A stretch of 44,691 nucleotides of DNA from Schleiferiaceae bacterium. Lineage in GTDB: Bacteria > Bacteroidota > Bacteroidia > Flavobacteriales > Schleiferiaceae. Shown piece by piece: positions 16,080 through 24,204 of this stretch. The notes beneath the pieces were generated by a model. The model was not told the origin of the DNA. It searched no databases and was given only the letters and a program-made list of their open reading frames with translations. Within the stretch, counting starts at the first letter, position 1, and each line of letters opens with the position of its first letter. The position numbers were made by a program, and so were the translations under genes. Where the stretch lies: the NCBI GenBank assembly GCA_018401735.1, contig JAGYKI010000023.1, positions 1-44,691 of the forward strand, given 5' to 3'.

Positions 16080-16658
16080 TTGAGTGATAAATATTCTAAA
16101 AAACAGGTTTTTAGCACTTGGGTAGATGACTATTCCGACGAGCTGCTAACATGGGCTTCTTATAAATTGGACTCGCCGAGTGTAGCCGAAGATTTGGTGC
16201 AAGATTGCTTTTTGGCAGCTTTTGAAGGCTACGACAAATTTGAGGGACGCAGCAAGCCGAAAACCTGGCTCTTCTCCATTCTCAATCGTAAAATTGCCGA
16301 CTATTACCGCAGTCACCAAAACGATTTTAAAAACTACGCTGATCCCCATATCGCTAAAGCAGAAGAAACGATACAAGGTTTTTTTACTAGTGATGGCCAT
16401 TGGGAAAATATGGAAGTTGACCCCATTTGGGAAGATGAAAAAGCCTTGCTTGATCATAGCGATTTTCGCGCGAAATTTGAAGGCTGCCTCGCCGACCTAC
16501 CGATTCTTTGGCAAGAGGTTATTAAAGCCAAATACTTACAAAATCTCACGGCCAATGAAATTTGTCAGGACTTAGAACTGAGCACGACCAATTACTGGCA
16601 GATCACTCATCGTGCGAAGCTTTTACTTAAAAAATGCATAGAAACTTATTGGCAATGA
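16080..16658 (+). CDS. ECF-type RNA polymerase sigma-70 factor, TTG start
   Basis: From TTG 16080 the 192-residue protein begins MSDKYSKKQVFSTWVDDYSD. Sigma region 2 reads SVAEDLVQDCFLAAFEGYDKF and then PKTWLFSILNRKIADYYRSH; region 4 reads LADLPILWQEVIKAKYLQNL followed by TANEICQDLELSTTNYWQIT. A start at 15981 would overlap the upstream kinase by 86 nt and add a non-homologous leader, so the TTG just after that gene is preferred. It overlaps the zinc-finger gene by 4 nt, the usual sigma/anti-sigma coupling. Confidence 0.9.
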   Translation: MSDKYSKKQVFSTWVDDYSDELLTWASYKLDSPSVAEDLVQDCFLAAFEGYDKFEGRSKPKTWLFSILNRKIADYYRSHQNDFKNYADPHIAKAEETIQGFFTSDGHWENMEVDPIWEDEKALLDHSDFRAKFEGCLADLPILWQEVIKAKYLQNLTANEICQDLELSTTNYWQITHRAKLLLKKCIETYWQ

Positions 16659-16912
16659 AAGCTTTACAAACTATTATGTTATCCTGCGCTAAGGCAACCG
16701 AATACCTAAATCTTCGCGAAGAAGGCCAATTAAATGTAAAGCAAAACTTGCAGTTAAAACTTCATTTACTAGCCTGCAAAACTTGCAAAGCTTACGAAAA
16801 GCAAAGTGAGATCCTCAAAAATATGTTTGGGGCCTACAGCGAAAAACATGCTAAGCCCCTAAAAAACGAGAAGCTTAAAGCGGGCATAAAAGCGAAGTTG
16901 GAAGATCTTTAA
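16655..16912 (+). CDS. Small zinc-finger anti-sigma-like protein
   Basis: The 85-residue protein contains MLSCAKATEYLNLREEGQLN and then LKLHLLACKTCKAYEKQSEI. The His-x3-Cys-x2-Cys arrangement (HLLACKTC) is the ZAS/zf-HC2 zinc motif of anti-sigma factors. There is no membrane helix, so it is a soluble, possibly redox- or zinc-responsive form. ATG 16655 overlaps the sigma stop (ATGA); an upstream ATG at 16634 is less likely. Confidence 0.75.
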   Translation: MKALQTIMLSCAKATEYLNLREEGQLNVKQNLQLKLHLLACKTCKAYEKQSEILKNMFGAYSEKHAKPLKNEKLKAGIKAKLEDL

Positions 16913-17063
16913 GCCCGATACTGAAATTAGCATATAAAGTCACTTTAGTTTGCTTATTTACAGCTTCTTATACTTTAGACCTGAATACTCAAGATCTCCT
17001 TAGTGTTAAGCTAATATTATCTAAATGTTAATTATTTACTATATTGGGGCAAAACTCAGCATT

Positions 17064-17579
17064 ATGGCCCAATTAGTTTACTCCGAAAAACAACAATTTC
17101 TCTCTAAAAAGAGCTTCTATTTAGCTTTAGCCTTAGAGCTGCTTTTAGTGCTAGAAATTACCTATCAAATTAGCGCGAACCCCAATCTTCGTCTATCTAC
17201 CTCAGTCCTCTTTTTACTAGGCTCCAGCCTCTTCATTTTAACCGCGATTCTATGGTTTCTGCAAGAGCTATCTTTAAAAATCAAAATCACCAATAAGGGC
17301 CTTTCTTTTAAAATGGCTCCTTTTCACCTAAAGCAGCGCAAGTTGAAATGGCAGCAAATTGCCGATTACAAAATTGTGAGTGACCCAAACCTTTTAAGCT
17401 GGAGTACGGATATAGAAAACTCTTGGCAAGAGAAAAAATTCACCCTAAATGCCCGTCATGGCATTGCCCTCACAACCGTGCAGGGCCAGCACTTATTTAT
17501 TGGCAGCTCTAATTTACAAGCACTAAAAGAAGCTATTGAAAGTGGCGTGGCGAAGTATAAAGCCAAGCTTGCTTCGTGA
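17064..17579 (+). CDS. Two-helix membrane protein with a PH-like C-terminal domain
   Basis: From ATG 17064 (MAQLVYSEKQQF) the protein has 171 residues: two membrane helices (SFYLALALELLLVLEITYQI and STSVLFLLGSSLFILTAILW), then a soluble beta-rich domain (LKIKITNKGLSFKMAPFHLK and then LKWQQIADYKIV). The latter pattern resembles bacterial PH (DUF304-like) domains. ATG 17025 is upstream but adds an atypical leader. Function is unknown. It is a stand-alone gene about 110 nt after the anti-sigma gene, and could be a target or a bystander. Confidence 0.6.
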   Translation: MAQLVYSEKQQFLSKKSFYLALALELLLVLEITYQISANPNLRLSTSVLFLLGSSLFILTAILWFLQELSLKIKITNKGLSFKMAPFHLKQRKLKWQQIADYKIVSDPNLLSWSTDIENSWQEKKFTLNARHGIALTTVQGQHLFIGSSNLQALKEAIESGVAKYKAKLAS

Positions 17580-17722
17580 AAATTAAGCCCTCAGATTAGC
17601 GCCTGAAAAAGCCGAGTACAGTTGTAAACCGAAAGTCTTTTCCGCTACCAAATTGTTTTTTCCGCATCTTTTGTCAGTACACCATAAAACTCACGACCAT
17701 TTAAAGGAGTAACAACACTGAC

Positions 17723-18184
17723 ATGAAACAGAAAATTATATTCCTCCTAATAGCGGGCTTAGTAATTAGCCTGGGCACGGGACTCTACCTCTACCATATG
17801 CCCGACCGTGACATCGCTGGGAGCAAGAGCGATTTTACCCTTTCGGCAGATGCGCTCGTAGAAGAATACCTCCAAAACCCGCAAGCGGCCAATGCTAAAT
17901 ACCTCGACGATGAAGGCGAGTCTAGTATTATCACCATTACCGGTCCTCTCGAAGATATTAGCGAAGATTTTAAAGGTCAGCTGGTGCTTCTGCTTAAAAG
18001 CCCATCTGCGAAAGCGGGCATTAGCGCCACCCTAAACGAGGGCTCGGTTTTAAAGGCAACCGATTTTAAAAAGGGTGAAATCTATACCCTTAAAGGAGTG
18101 ATTCGCTCTGGTGCCAGCTACGACGAAGACCTAGAAATGTACGAAAATGTTATCCTTGAAAAATCTCAAATTAGTAATAATTAA
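17723..18184 (+). CDS. Membrane-anchored tRNA_anti-like (OB-fold) protein
   Basis: The 153-residue protein has one N-terminal membrane anchor or signal (KIIFLLIAGLVISLGTGLYLY) and then LSADALVEEYLQNPQAANAKYLDD, the opening of the Bacteroidota 'tRNA_anti-like' family, followed by a five-strand OB-like domain ending DEDLEMYENVILEKSQI. Despite the name these proteins are extracytoplasmic and of unknown function. An SD-like AAAGGAG lies 16 nt before the ATG, rare in this window. It is the first gene of a tightly spaced run (14, 26 and 5 nt gaps). Confidence 0.75.
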   Translation: MKQKIIFLLIAGLVISLGTGLYLYHMPDRDIAGSKSDFTLSADALVEEYLQNPQAANAKYLDDEGESSIITITGPLEDISEDFKGQLVLLLKSPSAKAGISATLNEGSVLKATDFKKGEIYTLKGVIRSGASYDEDLEMYENVILEKSQISNN

Positions 18185-18198
18185 ATCCAAAAAACAAA

Positions 18199-18747
18199 AT
18201 GAAAAAAATCATCCTTCTCAGCGCCATCGCCTTATTCGTAAGTAGCGCCTTTAGCCCTGACCAAAAAAAGGTCAGCCAAAAAACTCATATCAAATTCTTT
18301 AGCAGCACCCCCGCCGAAGATATTGAAGCGCATAATTACAAAAGTGTCGCCAGCCTCGAAACTGAAACAGGCGAATTTGTATTTTCCGTGCCTATGCAAA
18401 GTTTCGACTTTGAAAAGCGCTTAATGCAGAAGCATTTTAACCAAGAGAAATTCCTTAATACTCAAGAATTTCCTAAAGCCAAATTGGTGGGAAAAATCAC
18501 CAATTTAGAAGATATCTACTTTACTAAAGACGGCAATTACTCGGCGCAAATGAAAGGCTTAATGACTATTAAAGGAGTTAGCCAAGAGTTTGTAGCAGAC
18601 GCGGAAATTGGTGTTACCACTGGAAAAATTGCACTTAACTCTAAGTTTATGCTCACTCTCGCCGACTATGGCGTAGCTTTCGAAAAAGGAAAGCCTGCTA
18701 CTAATATCGCCAAAGAAGTGGAAGTAAGCGTTGAAGCCTATTTTTAA
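18199..18747 (+). CDS. YceI-like periplasmic protein
   Basis: The 182-residue protein has a signal peptide (KKIILLSAIALFVSSAFS) and a YceI-type lipocalin-like domain: THIKFFSSTPAEDIEAHN, VFSVPMQSFDFEKRLMQKHF, then FPKAKLVGKI and GLMTIKGVSQEF. YceI proteins bind polyisoprenoid-type lipids in the periplasm; this specific ligand is not known. It lies 14 nt after the tRNA_anti-like gene and 26 nt before the peroxiredoxin-like gene; in Bacteroidota these three families recur together. Confidence 0.85.
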   Translation: MKKIILLSAIALFVSSAFSPDQKKVSQKTHIKFFSSTPAEDIEAHNYKSVASLETETGEFVFSVPMQSFDFEKRLMQKHFNQEKFLNTQEFPKAKLVGKITNLEDIYFTKDGNYSAQMKGLMTIKGVSQEFVADAEIGVTTGKIALNSKFMLTLADYGVAFEKGKPATNIAKEVEVSVEAYF

Positions 18748-18773
18748 TTATTAAGTCTAAAAACGTTACAAAA

Positions 18774-19376
18774 ATGAAATACTCTATTTCCCTGTTCCTG
18801 CTTAGCCTCGGGCTACACTTATCTGCTCAAGAATTCCCCGCCGTAGAAGATGTTAAAGGGCTTTCCGTAGGTAGCACCGTAAAAAACTTCAACGCGCTTG
18901 CGCAAGATGGCGAAATCTTCGAGCTGAAAGAAGCCTTGAAAAAAGGTCCCCTGGTAGTGGTGTTTTACCGCGGACAATGGTGCCCTTACTGCAACCGCCA
19001 CCTCAGCGCTTTGGAAGAAAGCCTGCAGGCCATTAACCAAAAAGGCGCACAATTAGTGGCCATTTCCCCAGAAAACCAAGAAATGCTGATGAAGAGTGCG
19101 GAAAAAACAGGTGCAAGCTTTAGTCTTTTAACTGATAATGGTTTTAAAATTGCCGAAGCTTTCGACCTCGCTTTTCTGCCTAGCAGTGGCACGCGTTTAA
19201 AATACAATACCATTTTGGGAGCCGATCTCGCGGAAGCACAAAGCGACGACTCCGAGCGCTTACCAGTACCCGCCACTTACATAATTGGCCAAGACGGTAA
19301 AGTGCTTTGGCGCCACTTCGATAGAGACTATAGCCAACGTGCCAATCCGGAAGAAATACTAGCGAATTTACCTTAA
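18774..19376 (+). CDS. Secreted AhpC/TSA-type peroxiredoxin-like protein
   Basis: The 200-residue protein carries a signal peptide (KYSISLFLLSLGLHLSAQ) and a thioredoxin-fold domain with VVVFYRGQWCPYCNRHLSAL; Cys70 and Cys73 form a CPYC pair in the position of the peroxidatic cysteine of AhpC/TSA proteins. VPATYIIGQDGKVLWRHFDRDY is the cis-Pro strand region. It should act in the periplasm, reducing peroxides or disulfides. It sits 26 nt after the YceI-like gene and 5 nt before the next ORF. Confidence 0.85.
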   Translation: MKYSISLFLLSLGLHLSAQEFPAVEDVKGLSVGSTVKNFNALAQDGEIFELKEALKKGPLVVVFYRGQWCPYCNRHLSALEESLQAINQKGAQLVAISPENQEMLMKSAEKTGASFSLLTDNGFKIAEAFDLAFLPSSGTRLKYNTILGADLAEAQSDDSERLPVPATYIIGQDGKVLWRHFDRDYSQRANPEEILANLP

Positions 19377-19381
19377 GGATA

Positions 19382-20044
19382 ATGCCCTTAAAAAGCAGCG
19401 GAATTTTAGTGGCTCTTGCTTGGCCCGAAACCTATTGTAAAGGCACCGGCGCCTGGTATGATAGCTGGGCCGAAAAACTAGGGATTAGTAAAAACTCGTA
19501 TTACCGTGTTGGTCATGCCGCTCTAGTGTTAGTTCAAAGTGATAATGGTGCAGCCGAATATTTCGATTTCGGCCGCTACCATTGTCCACCTGGCATGGGT
19601 CGCGTGCGCTCGGCTTACACTGATCATGAATTGCAATTGCGCTTCCGCGGGCGGATAAACGACGACGGAAAATTGGCCAATCTCACCGAACTTTTAGGCG
19701 AATTAAGAAATATGCCGCAATGCCACGGCGAGGGGCTTTTAATTGCCGCTCAGACTTTAGTCAATTTTCAAAAATCACATAACTACATCGCTCTGCTACA
19801 AGCCAAGGAACTCATTCCCTACGGTCCCTTTGTGAAAAGAGGAACCAATTGTGCCCGCTTCGTTTTAAACACTTTAGATGCTGGTTTTGAATTCTTTAAC
19901 TGGCGCATTAAGCTGGCCAAATACCCTAGCCCTTTACCTCTGTTTTTGGTAAAAAGCTTGGGCAGTACCTGTCTGCTTCCTAGCCTGAAAACTCCTAAAC
20001 ACCAAAACCCATGGCCCAAGAAAGCGAATATTCTGACCTCATAA
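19382..20044 (+). CDS. DUF6695-like protein, possibly papain/NlpC-like fold
   Basis: The 220-residue protein opens SSGILVALAWPETYCKGTG and holds YYRVGHAALVLVQSDNGAAE, EYFDFGRYHCPPGMGRVRSA and, near residue 158, KRGTNCARFVLN. A conserved HAAL His and a GTNCARF Cys in this order suggest a permuted NlpC/P60-like hydrolase. It resembles the N-terminal part of Bacteroidota DUF6695 proteins as I remember them. The last 25 or so residues (KTPKHQNPWPKKANILTS) are not family-like, and the next ORF begins inside them, see the finding. There is no signal peptide. Confidence 0.6.
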   Translation: MPLKSSGILVALAWPETYCKGTGAWYDSWAEKLGISKNSYYRVGHAALVLVQSDNGAAEYFDFGRYHCPPGMGRVRSAYTDHELQLRFRGRINDDGKLANLTELLGELRNMPQCHGEGLLIAAQTLVNFQKSHNYIALLQAKELIPYGPFVKRGTNCARFVLNTLDAGFEFFNWRIKLAKYPSPLPLFLVKSLGSTCLLPSLKTPKHQNPWPKKANILTS

Positions 20045-20310
20045 ACGATGCTCTTAGCCCGGATGCGAATCTCAAAAAATGGCTTTACGGCATTGGCGCA
20101 AGTTCTTATTTTGCCTTTCGGCAGATGGGCAAGCAATTGCATATTAGTCGCTTTAGCGAACAAGGCAAACTAGAGTGCGAAGGTCTTTTTGAGGCCTTAG
20201 AGCAAGAAATTGATTTAGCGCGGAACTTTGAAATTTCTTATCCTAGCCATTGCGCCAAGCTTACGCTGCGGCAAGATGAGCAGGAATTTATTTATTTGCG
20301 GCAAAATTGA
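20011..20310 (+). CDS. Small ORF, probable second part of the DUF6695-like protein
   Basis: The 99-residue ORF reads MAQESEYSDLINDALSPDAN and then LKKWLYGIGASSYFAFRQMG, ending CAKLTLRQDEQEFIYLRQ. It overlaps the upstream ORF by 34 nt in another frame. Its own frame has a TAA at 19996-19998, so any frameshift joining the two would lie between 19999 and 20044. The 'W..GIGA..YF....' segment resembles the C-terminal part of longer DUF6695 proteins. Two separate overlapping genes are also plausible. Confidence 0.55.
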   Translation: MAQESEYSDLINDALSPDANLKKWLYGIGASSYFAFRQMGKQLHISRFSEQGKLECEGLFEALEQEIDLARNFEISYPSHCAKLTLRQDEQEFIYLRQN

Positions 20311-20356
20311 AAATCTAAGGCTATCTTTTATAGTCGCACTAACGTTATTAGGATTG

Positions 20357-20364
20357 TATATTTG
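20357..20364 (+). promoter_or_regulatory. -7 box TATATTTG upstream of the AddB-like nuclease
   Basis: TATATTTG is a full TAnnTTTG match, 16 nt before TTG 20381. It supports that start over the much earlier ATG at 20228, which lies inside the preceding ORF. Confidence 0.5.
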
Positions 20365-20380
20365 TGAAAACAGATCATCC

Positions 20381-23176
20381 TTGACGACCTTTCTTCAACA
20401 AGCCGCTGCCTTTATTCTTAAAGATTCCCGTCCCCTACATCGCCTCGCGATTGTAATGCCTAGCCGTCGCGCTGCGGTGTTTCTCGAACGCGAGCTGAGT
20501 AGGCAAATCGATAAAGTGCAAATTGGCCCGCGCATTCTTACCATCGAAGAGCTGGTTTTAGAAAGCACTGGTCTGCAAAGTGAGGAAACCGCGGCCCTCT
20601 TTTTTAAAAGCTATGAAGCATATACGCAATCGGTAGATAAGACCGAAAGCTTTGACGAGTACAGTAAGTGGGGACGTTTATTTTTAGCCGATTGCAATGA
20701 AATTGACCGCCACTTGGTGGATGCTGAAAATCTATTTTCCTACCTCGCCGATGTAAAGCGCATCGAAAATTGGGATTTAGAACCGGGCGAATCGAACGAA
20801 TTAATTAAAGAGTACCTCGCTCTCTGGCCGCGCCTAGCCAAGGTGTATCAAAAATTTACGAAGGGCCTTTTAGCAGATGGTCGCGTATATCAAGGCTTGG
20901 CCTATCGGCAGATGCACCAGCAAATGGACCGCATCTGCCTTGAGCTGAAAGAACAATATGGCCACCTTTATTTCTTAGGATTTAATGCCTTAAACCGCGC
21001 GGAAGAAGAAATTTTTCTGCGCCTTTTTGAGGAGGGACTGGCCGATTTTTACTGGGATATTGATCGCTACTATTTTGAAGATATTGAACACGAAGCCGGG
21101 CAATTTTTGCGACAATCGCCGCTTATCCGTCGTCTTAAGGGGCAAGAACGCTTTTATGGCTTACACCAAAAACTGAAAGAAGGCAAACGCAGCGTAGAAA
21201 GCATTGCGGTGCCGGGCAATAACCTGCAAGCGCAAATTGCCAACGGTATTTTAGGAAGCTTGGAGGCTAAGGAGCAAAATGACACCGCCCTTGTGCTGGC
21301 CGATGAAGCCTTGCTCACTTCCTTTCTTAACACATTGCATCCCAATATTGAAGCCTTTAACCTCACCATGGGTTTGGGTTTGGAAAACTCGCCTTTAAGC
21401 GGATTTTTTGAGCTCTTACTGGAGTTCCCGGTGGAAGCAGAACGCAGCGCTAAAGTGGACAAAAACGGCGCGCCCCGCTATTACCATCGCAAGTGGGATT
21501 CGTTGCTTAGTAGCTTTGTTATTCGTCGCATCAATCGCCTTAAGCCCCAAGCTCCCGATGAACTAAAGCAGAAAATAAAGCGAACCAATGCCATTTTTCG
21601 CTCCTTTGCCGAACTCGAATTAGAAGATATTTTAGCCCCTTTTCCAGAACGGTATTTTCATAAAAACATATCTGCCAACGAGCGCTTTAAAATACTAGCC
21701 CAGGCTTGCCTTGACTTAAAGGAAATTTTTGATAGCAGTCAGAATTTAAGCGAGGCCCTCTTTGGCTTTTACAGCCTTTTCAATCAATTAGCCGCTTTAC
21801 TGGAGAAATACCCTTACGTAGAAAAGTTTGAAACGGCTTTACAGCTGTACCGCGAAATTCTGCCCGATTTAAGTCTCGATTTAAAGGGTGAACCCCTTAA
21901 AGGTTTGCAGGTAATGGGCATGCTGGAAACGCGTGCACTCGATTTCAAACGACTGGTAATCTGCTCTTTAAACGAAGGGATTTTGCCCAAAGGTCGCAGT
22001 GAAAACAGCCTTATTCCCTTTGATGTAAAAAAGAAGTACAAGCTTCCTACCTATTTAGATAAGGATGCCGTTTATGCCTATCACTTTTACCGCCTTTTAC
22101 AAGGAGCGGAAGAGATTTACTTGCTACATGGCACCTCCGAAAAAGGTGTTGGAACGGCGGAAGCATCGCGTTTTATTGAGCAGTTAAAGATTGAATGGCC
22201 CCAAAAAAACCGACAATTACAAATTACCGAGCGCATTATTAGTAGTAAGGCCAAATTGAGCTCTTCGGAGGATTTAAATATTGAAAAAAGTAGCGCTTTA
22301 CTAGAGCGTTTGGACGAAATCGCCGAGAAAGGACTTTCTGCCACGGCTTTGATTAGTTATTTACGCAATCCTCTGCAGTTTTATTTTGAGCGCGTATTGC
22401 GCCTGCAAGAAGAGGAGGAAATGGAAGAGGAAATTGAGGCGCGGGTGCAAGGAATTGCCCTGCACGAATTACTGGAAGAGTTTTATAGCCGCGATGGAAA
22501 AGCAATAACCCCGCGCCCCGAAGACCTCGTTTTTGCGCTTAAGCAAGAAGAGTTAAGAGCCTTGATTTACCAAAAACTAAAAAGCATTTTAGGGGAAGCG
22601 GAAATAGAAACAGGGCCCAATCTTCTCACCTTAGAAACCCTTAGCATGATGTTGAAGCGTTTTCTGGATTATGAGAAGCAAGAGTTTGAGAAAAATCCCG
22701 ACCGCATTATTGTCGCCAATGAGAAGGAAATGACGGGCAGTATGGCGCTAAGTTCAGGTAAGCGTATTCACCTCAAAGGTACGGCCGATCGCATAGAAAG
22801 CTCCAATGCTGGTATCCGTATTGTGGACTATAAAACGGGAGCTAAAGCTAAAACGGCCTATCGCATCACCACCCATGAAACGCCTAGTTTGGCGGATTTC
22901 ATTAAAAAACCAGAGGCCTTTCAGTTGATGTTTTACGCTTACCTCTACCGGCAAGAAAACCCGCAAAGTGAGATACCCGTTTCGGCGGCAATCTTAAGTC
23001 TACGTAAGCAAAATGAAAATCCTATCGATATGGCGTTGGGAGCGAAAAGCGCCATGGATGCCGAATTTGAGAACGAGTTTTCCGATATACTAAAAGCCCT
23101 ATTAGAAGAACTTTATAACCCCGCTATTCCCTTTAGGGAGAGAGGCGAAGAACTTGAAGAAGAGAATGAAAATTAG
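20381..23176 (+). CDS. AddB/RecB-like PD-(D/E)XK nuclease family protein, TTG start
   Basis: The 931-residue protein has an inactive-helicase-like N-terminal part (LAIVMPSRRAAVFLERELSR; GLENSPLSGFFELLLEFP; TRALDFKRLVICSLNEGILP) and a C-terminal PD-(D/E)XK nuclease domain. In the latter, ALHELLEEFY, LKGTADRIE and IRIVDYKTGAK supply the catalytic His/Glu, Asp and Asp-x-Lys. It should act with a RecB/AddA-type helicase in double-strand-break processing; no such helicase lies in the window. TTG 20381 gives MTTFLQQAAAFIL, the expected family start. The frame upstream to 20228 overlaps the previous gene and is rejected. Confidence 0.88.
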   Translation: MTTFLQQAAAFILKDSRPLHRLAIVMPSRRAAVFLERELSRQIDKVQIGPRILTIEELVLESTGLQSEETAALFFKSYEAYTQSVDKTESFDEYSKWGRLFLADCNEIDRHLVDAENLFSYLADVKRIENWDLEPGESNELIKEYLALWPRLAKVYQKFTKGLLADGRVYQGLAYRQMHQQMDRICLELKEQYGHLYFLGFNALNRAEEEIFLRLFEEGLADFYWDIDRYYFEDIEHEAGQFLRQSPLIRRLKGQERFYGLHQKLKEGKRSVESIAVPGNNLQAQIANGILGSLEAKEQNDTALVLADEALLTSFLNTLHPNIEAFNLTMGLGLENSPLSGFFELLLEFPVEAERSAKVDKNGAPRYYHRKWDSLLSSFVIRRINRLKPQAPDELKQKIKRTNAIFRSFAELELEDILAPFPERYFHKNISANERFKILAQACLDLKEIFDSSQNLSEALFGFYSLFNQLAALLEKYPYVEKFETALQLYREILPDLSLDLKGEPLKGLQVMGMLETRALDFKRLVICSLNEGILPKGRSENSLIPFDVKKKYKLPTYLDKDAVYAYHFYRLLQGAEEIYLLHGTSEKGVGTAEASRFIEQLKIEWPQKNRQLQITERIISSKAKLSSSEDLNIEKSSALLERLDEIAEKGLSATALISYLRNPLQFYFERVLRLQEEEEMEEEIEARVQGIALHELLEEFYSRDGKAITPRPEDLVFALKQEELRALIYQKLKSILGEAEIETGPNLLTLETLSMMLKRFLDYEKQEFEKNPDRIIVANEKEMTGSMALSSGKRIHLKGTADRIESSNAGIRIVDYKTGAKAKTAYRITTHETPSLADFIKKPEAFQLMFYAYLYRQENPQSEIPVSAAILSLRKQNENPIDMALGAKSAMDAEFENEFSDILKALLEELYNPAIPFRERGEELEEENEN

Positions 23177-24107
23177 CAAAATAGACCTGAGCAAAGCCCA
23201 GGAAGACTTGGCGCAACTTATTTATAATACCCCAGTACTAAGCAGCTCAGCCATCAATGCAATGGTAGGAGCAGAGATCTACTTTAAGTGCGAAAACTTT
23301 CAGAAAACCGGTTCTTTTAAAGCCCGCGGTGCTTCGCATGCGCTGTTAAAATTATCGGTCGTCGAAAAAACCAAGGGAGTAGCTACGCATAGTTCGGGTA
23401 ATCACGGTCAGGCCTTGGCCTGGGCCGCGCAGCGCTTGGGCATAAAATGTTGGGTGGTGATGCCCGAAAATTCGCCTGCGGTAAAGATTGCCGCGGTAAG
23501 AGGCTATGGTGCAGAAGTGCATTTATGCCCCTCTAATCTTCCCGCCCGCGAAGCGGGATTAAAGGCCGTACAGGATAAAACGGGCGCTGTCTTTATTCCC
23601 CCCTATAATCATCATAATATTATCATTGGTCAGAGTACTGCCGCCGCGGAATTACTCGCAGAACAGCCAAATTTAGATGCAATTTTTGCCCCCGTTGGTG
23701 GCGGTGGCCTTTTAGCCGGCACTGCCTTAGCTGCACATTATTTCTCTCCGCAAACGAAGGTCTATGCCGGCGAGCCCGCTGGCGCAGATGATGCTTATCG
23801 CTCCTTTTATTCGGGCACTCTGGTAGAAGAGCATGAGCCAAATACCATCGCCGACGGACTGCGAACCACCTTAGGGTCGATTAACTTCCCCATTATTCAG
23901 CAGCACGTTAATGCAATTTATTCCTGCGCTGAAGAGGAAATAATTGCCGCCATGCGTTTAATTTACGAGCGCCTTAAAATTGTAATCGAACCCAGTTGCG
24001 CCGTTCCATTCGCCTGCCTTATCAAAAATGCAGATGCCTTTCACGGACAAAAAGTAGGTATTATTTTAAGCGGCGGTAATGTGGATTTGGGGAAATTGCC
24101 TTTTTAG
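23166..24107 (+). CDS. PLP-dependent threonine/serine dehydratase-like enzyme
   Basis: The 313-residue fold-type-II enzyme has the PLP lysine in KTGSFKARGA, the phosphate- and carboxylate-binding SSGNHGQALAWAA and the glycine loop PVGGGGLLAGTAL. The C-terminus ILSGGNVDLGKL is typical. It matches the serine racemase / threo-3-hydroxyaspartate ammonia-lyase branch (no ACT domain, about 320 residues) rather than biosynthetic IlvA. The exact substrate among Ser, Thr and hydroxyaspartate cannot be read from sequence. The ATG overlaps the nuclease gene by 11 nt, so it is co-transcribed. Repeat RF2-d begins right at its stop. Confidence 0.9.
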   Translation: MKISKIDLSKAQEDLAQLIYNTPVLSSSAINAMVGAEIYFKCENFQKTGSFKARGASHALLKLSVVEKTKGVATHSSGNHGQALAWAAQRLGIKCWVVMPENSPAVKIAAVRGYGAEVHLCPSNLPAREAGLKAVQDKTGAVFIPPYNHHNIIIGQSTAAAELLAEQPNLDAIFAPVGGGGLLAGTALAAHYFSPQTKVYAGEPAGADDAYRSFYSGTLVEEHEPNTIADGLRTTLGSINFPIIQQHVNAIYSCAEEEIIAAMRLIYERLKIVIEPSCAVPFACLIKNADAFHGQKVGIILSGGNVDLGKLPF

Positions 24108-24200
24108 TAGTGAGTACAGAGTATTGAGTACAGAGTATTGAGATGAGCGTTACAGATGGAGGTTTTTTGAGTATTGAAAAAGGCCAACTAACTACTAACT
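24108..24200 (+). repeat. RF2 repeat, copy d
   Basis: GAGTACA and GAGTATT heptamers (about 24111-24141) are followed by GAGATGAGCGTTACAG, a short core and ACTAACTACTAACTACC. The core start resembles copy c at 32337-32352 (GAGATGATGAGCGATAG). It fills the whole gap between two convergent genes. Confidence 0.6.
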
Positions 24201-24204
24201 ACCT

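Noticed and set aside
20228..20380. N-terminal extension of the AddB-like nuclease from ATG 20228
   Set aside because: It overlaps the preceding ORF by 83 nt, has no family-like sequence, and a -7 box at 20357 lies inside it; TTG 20381 gives the expected N-terminus.
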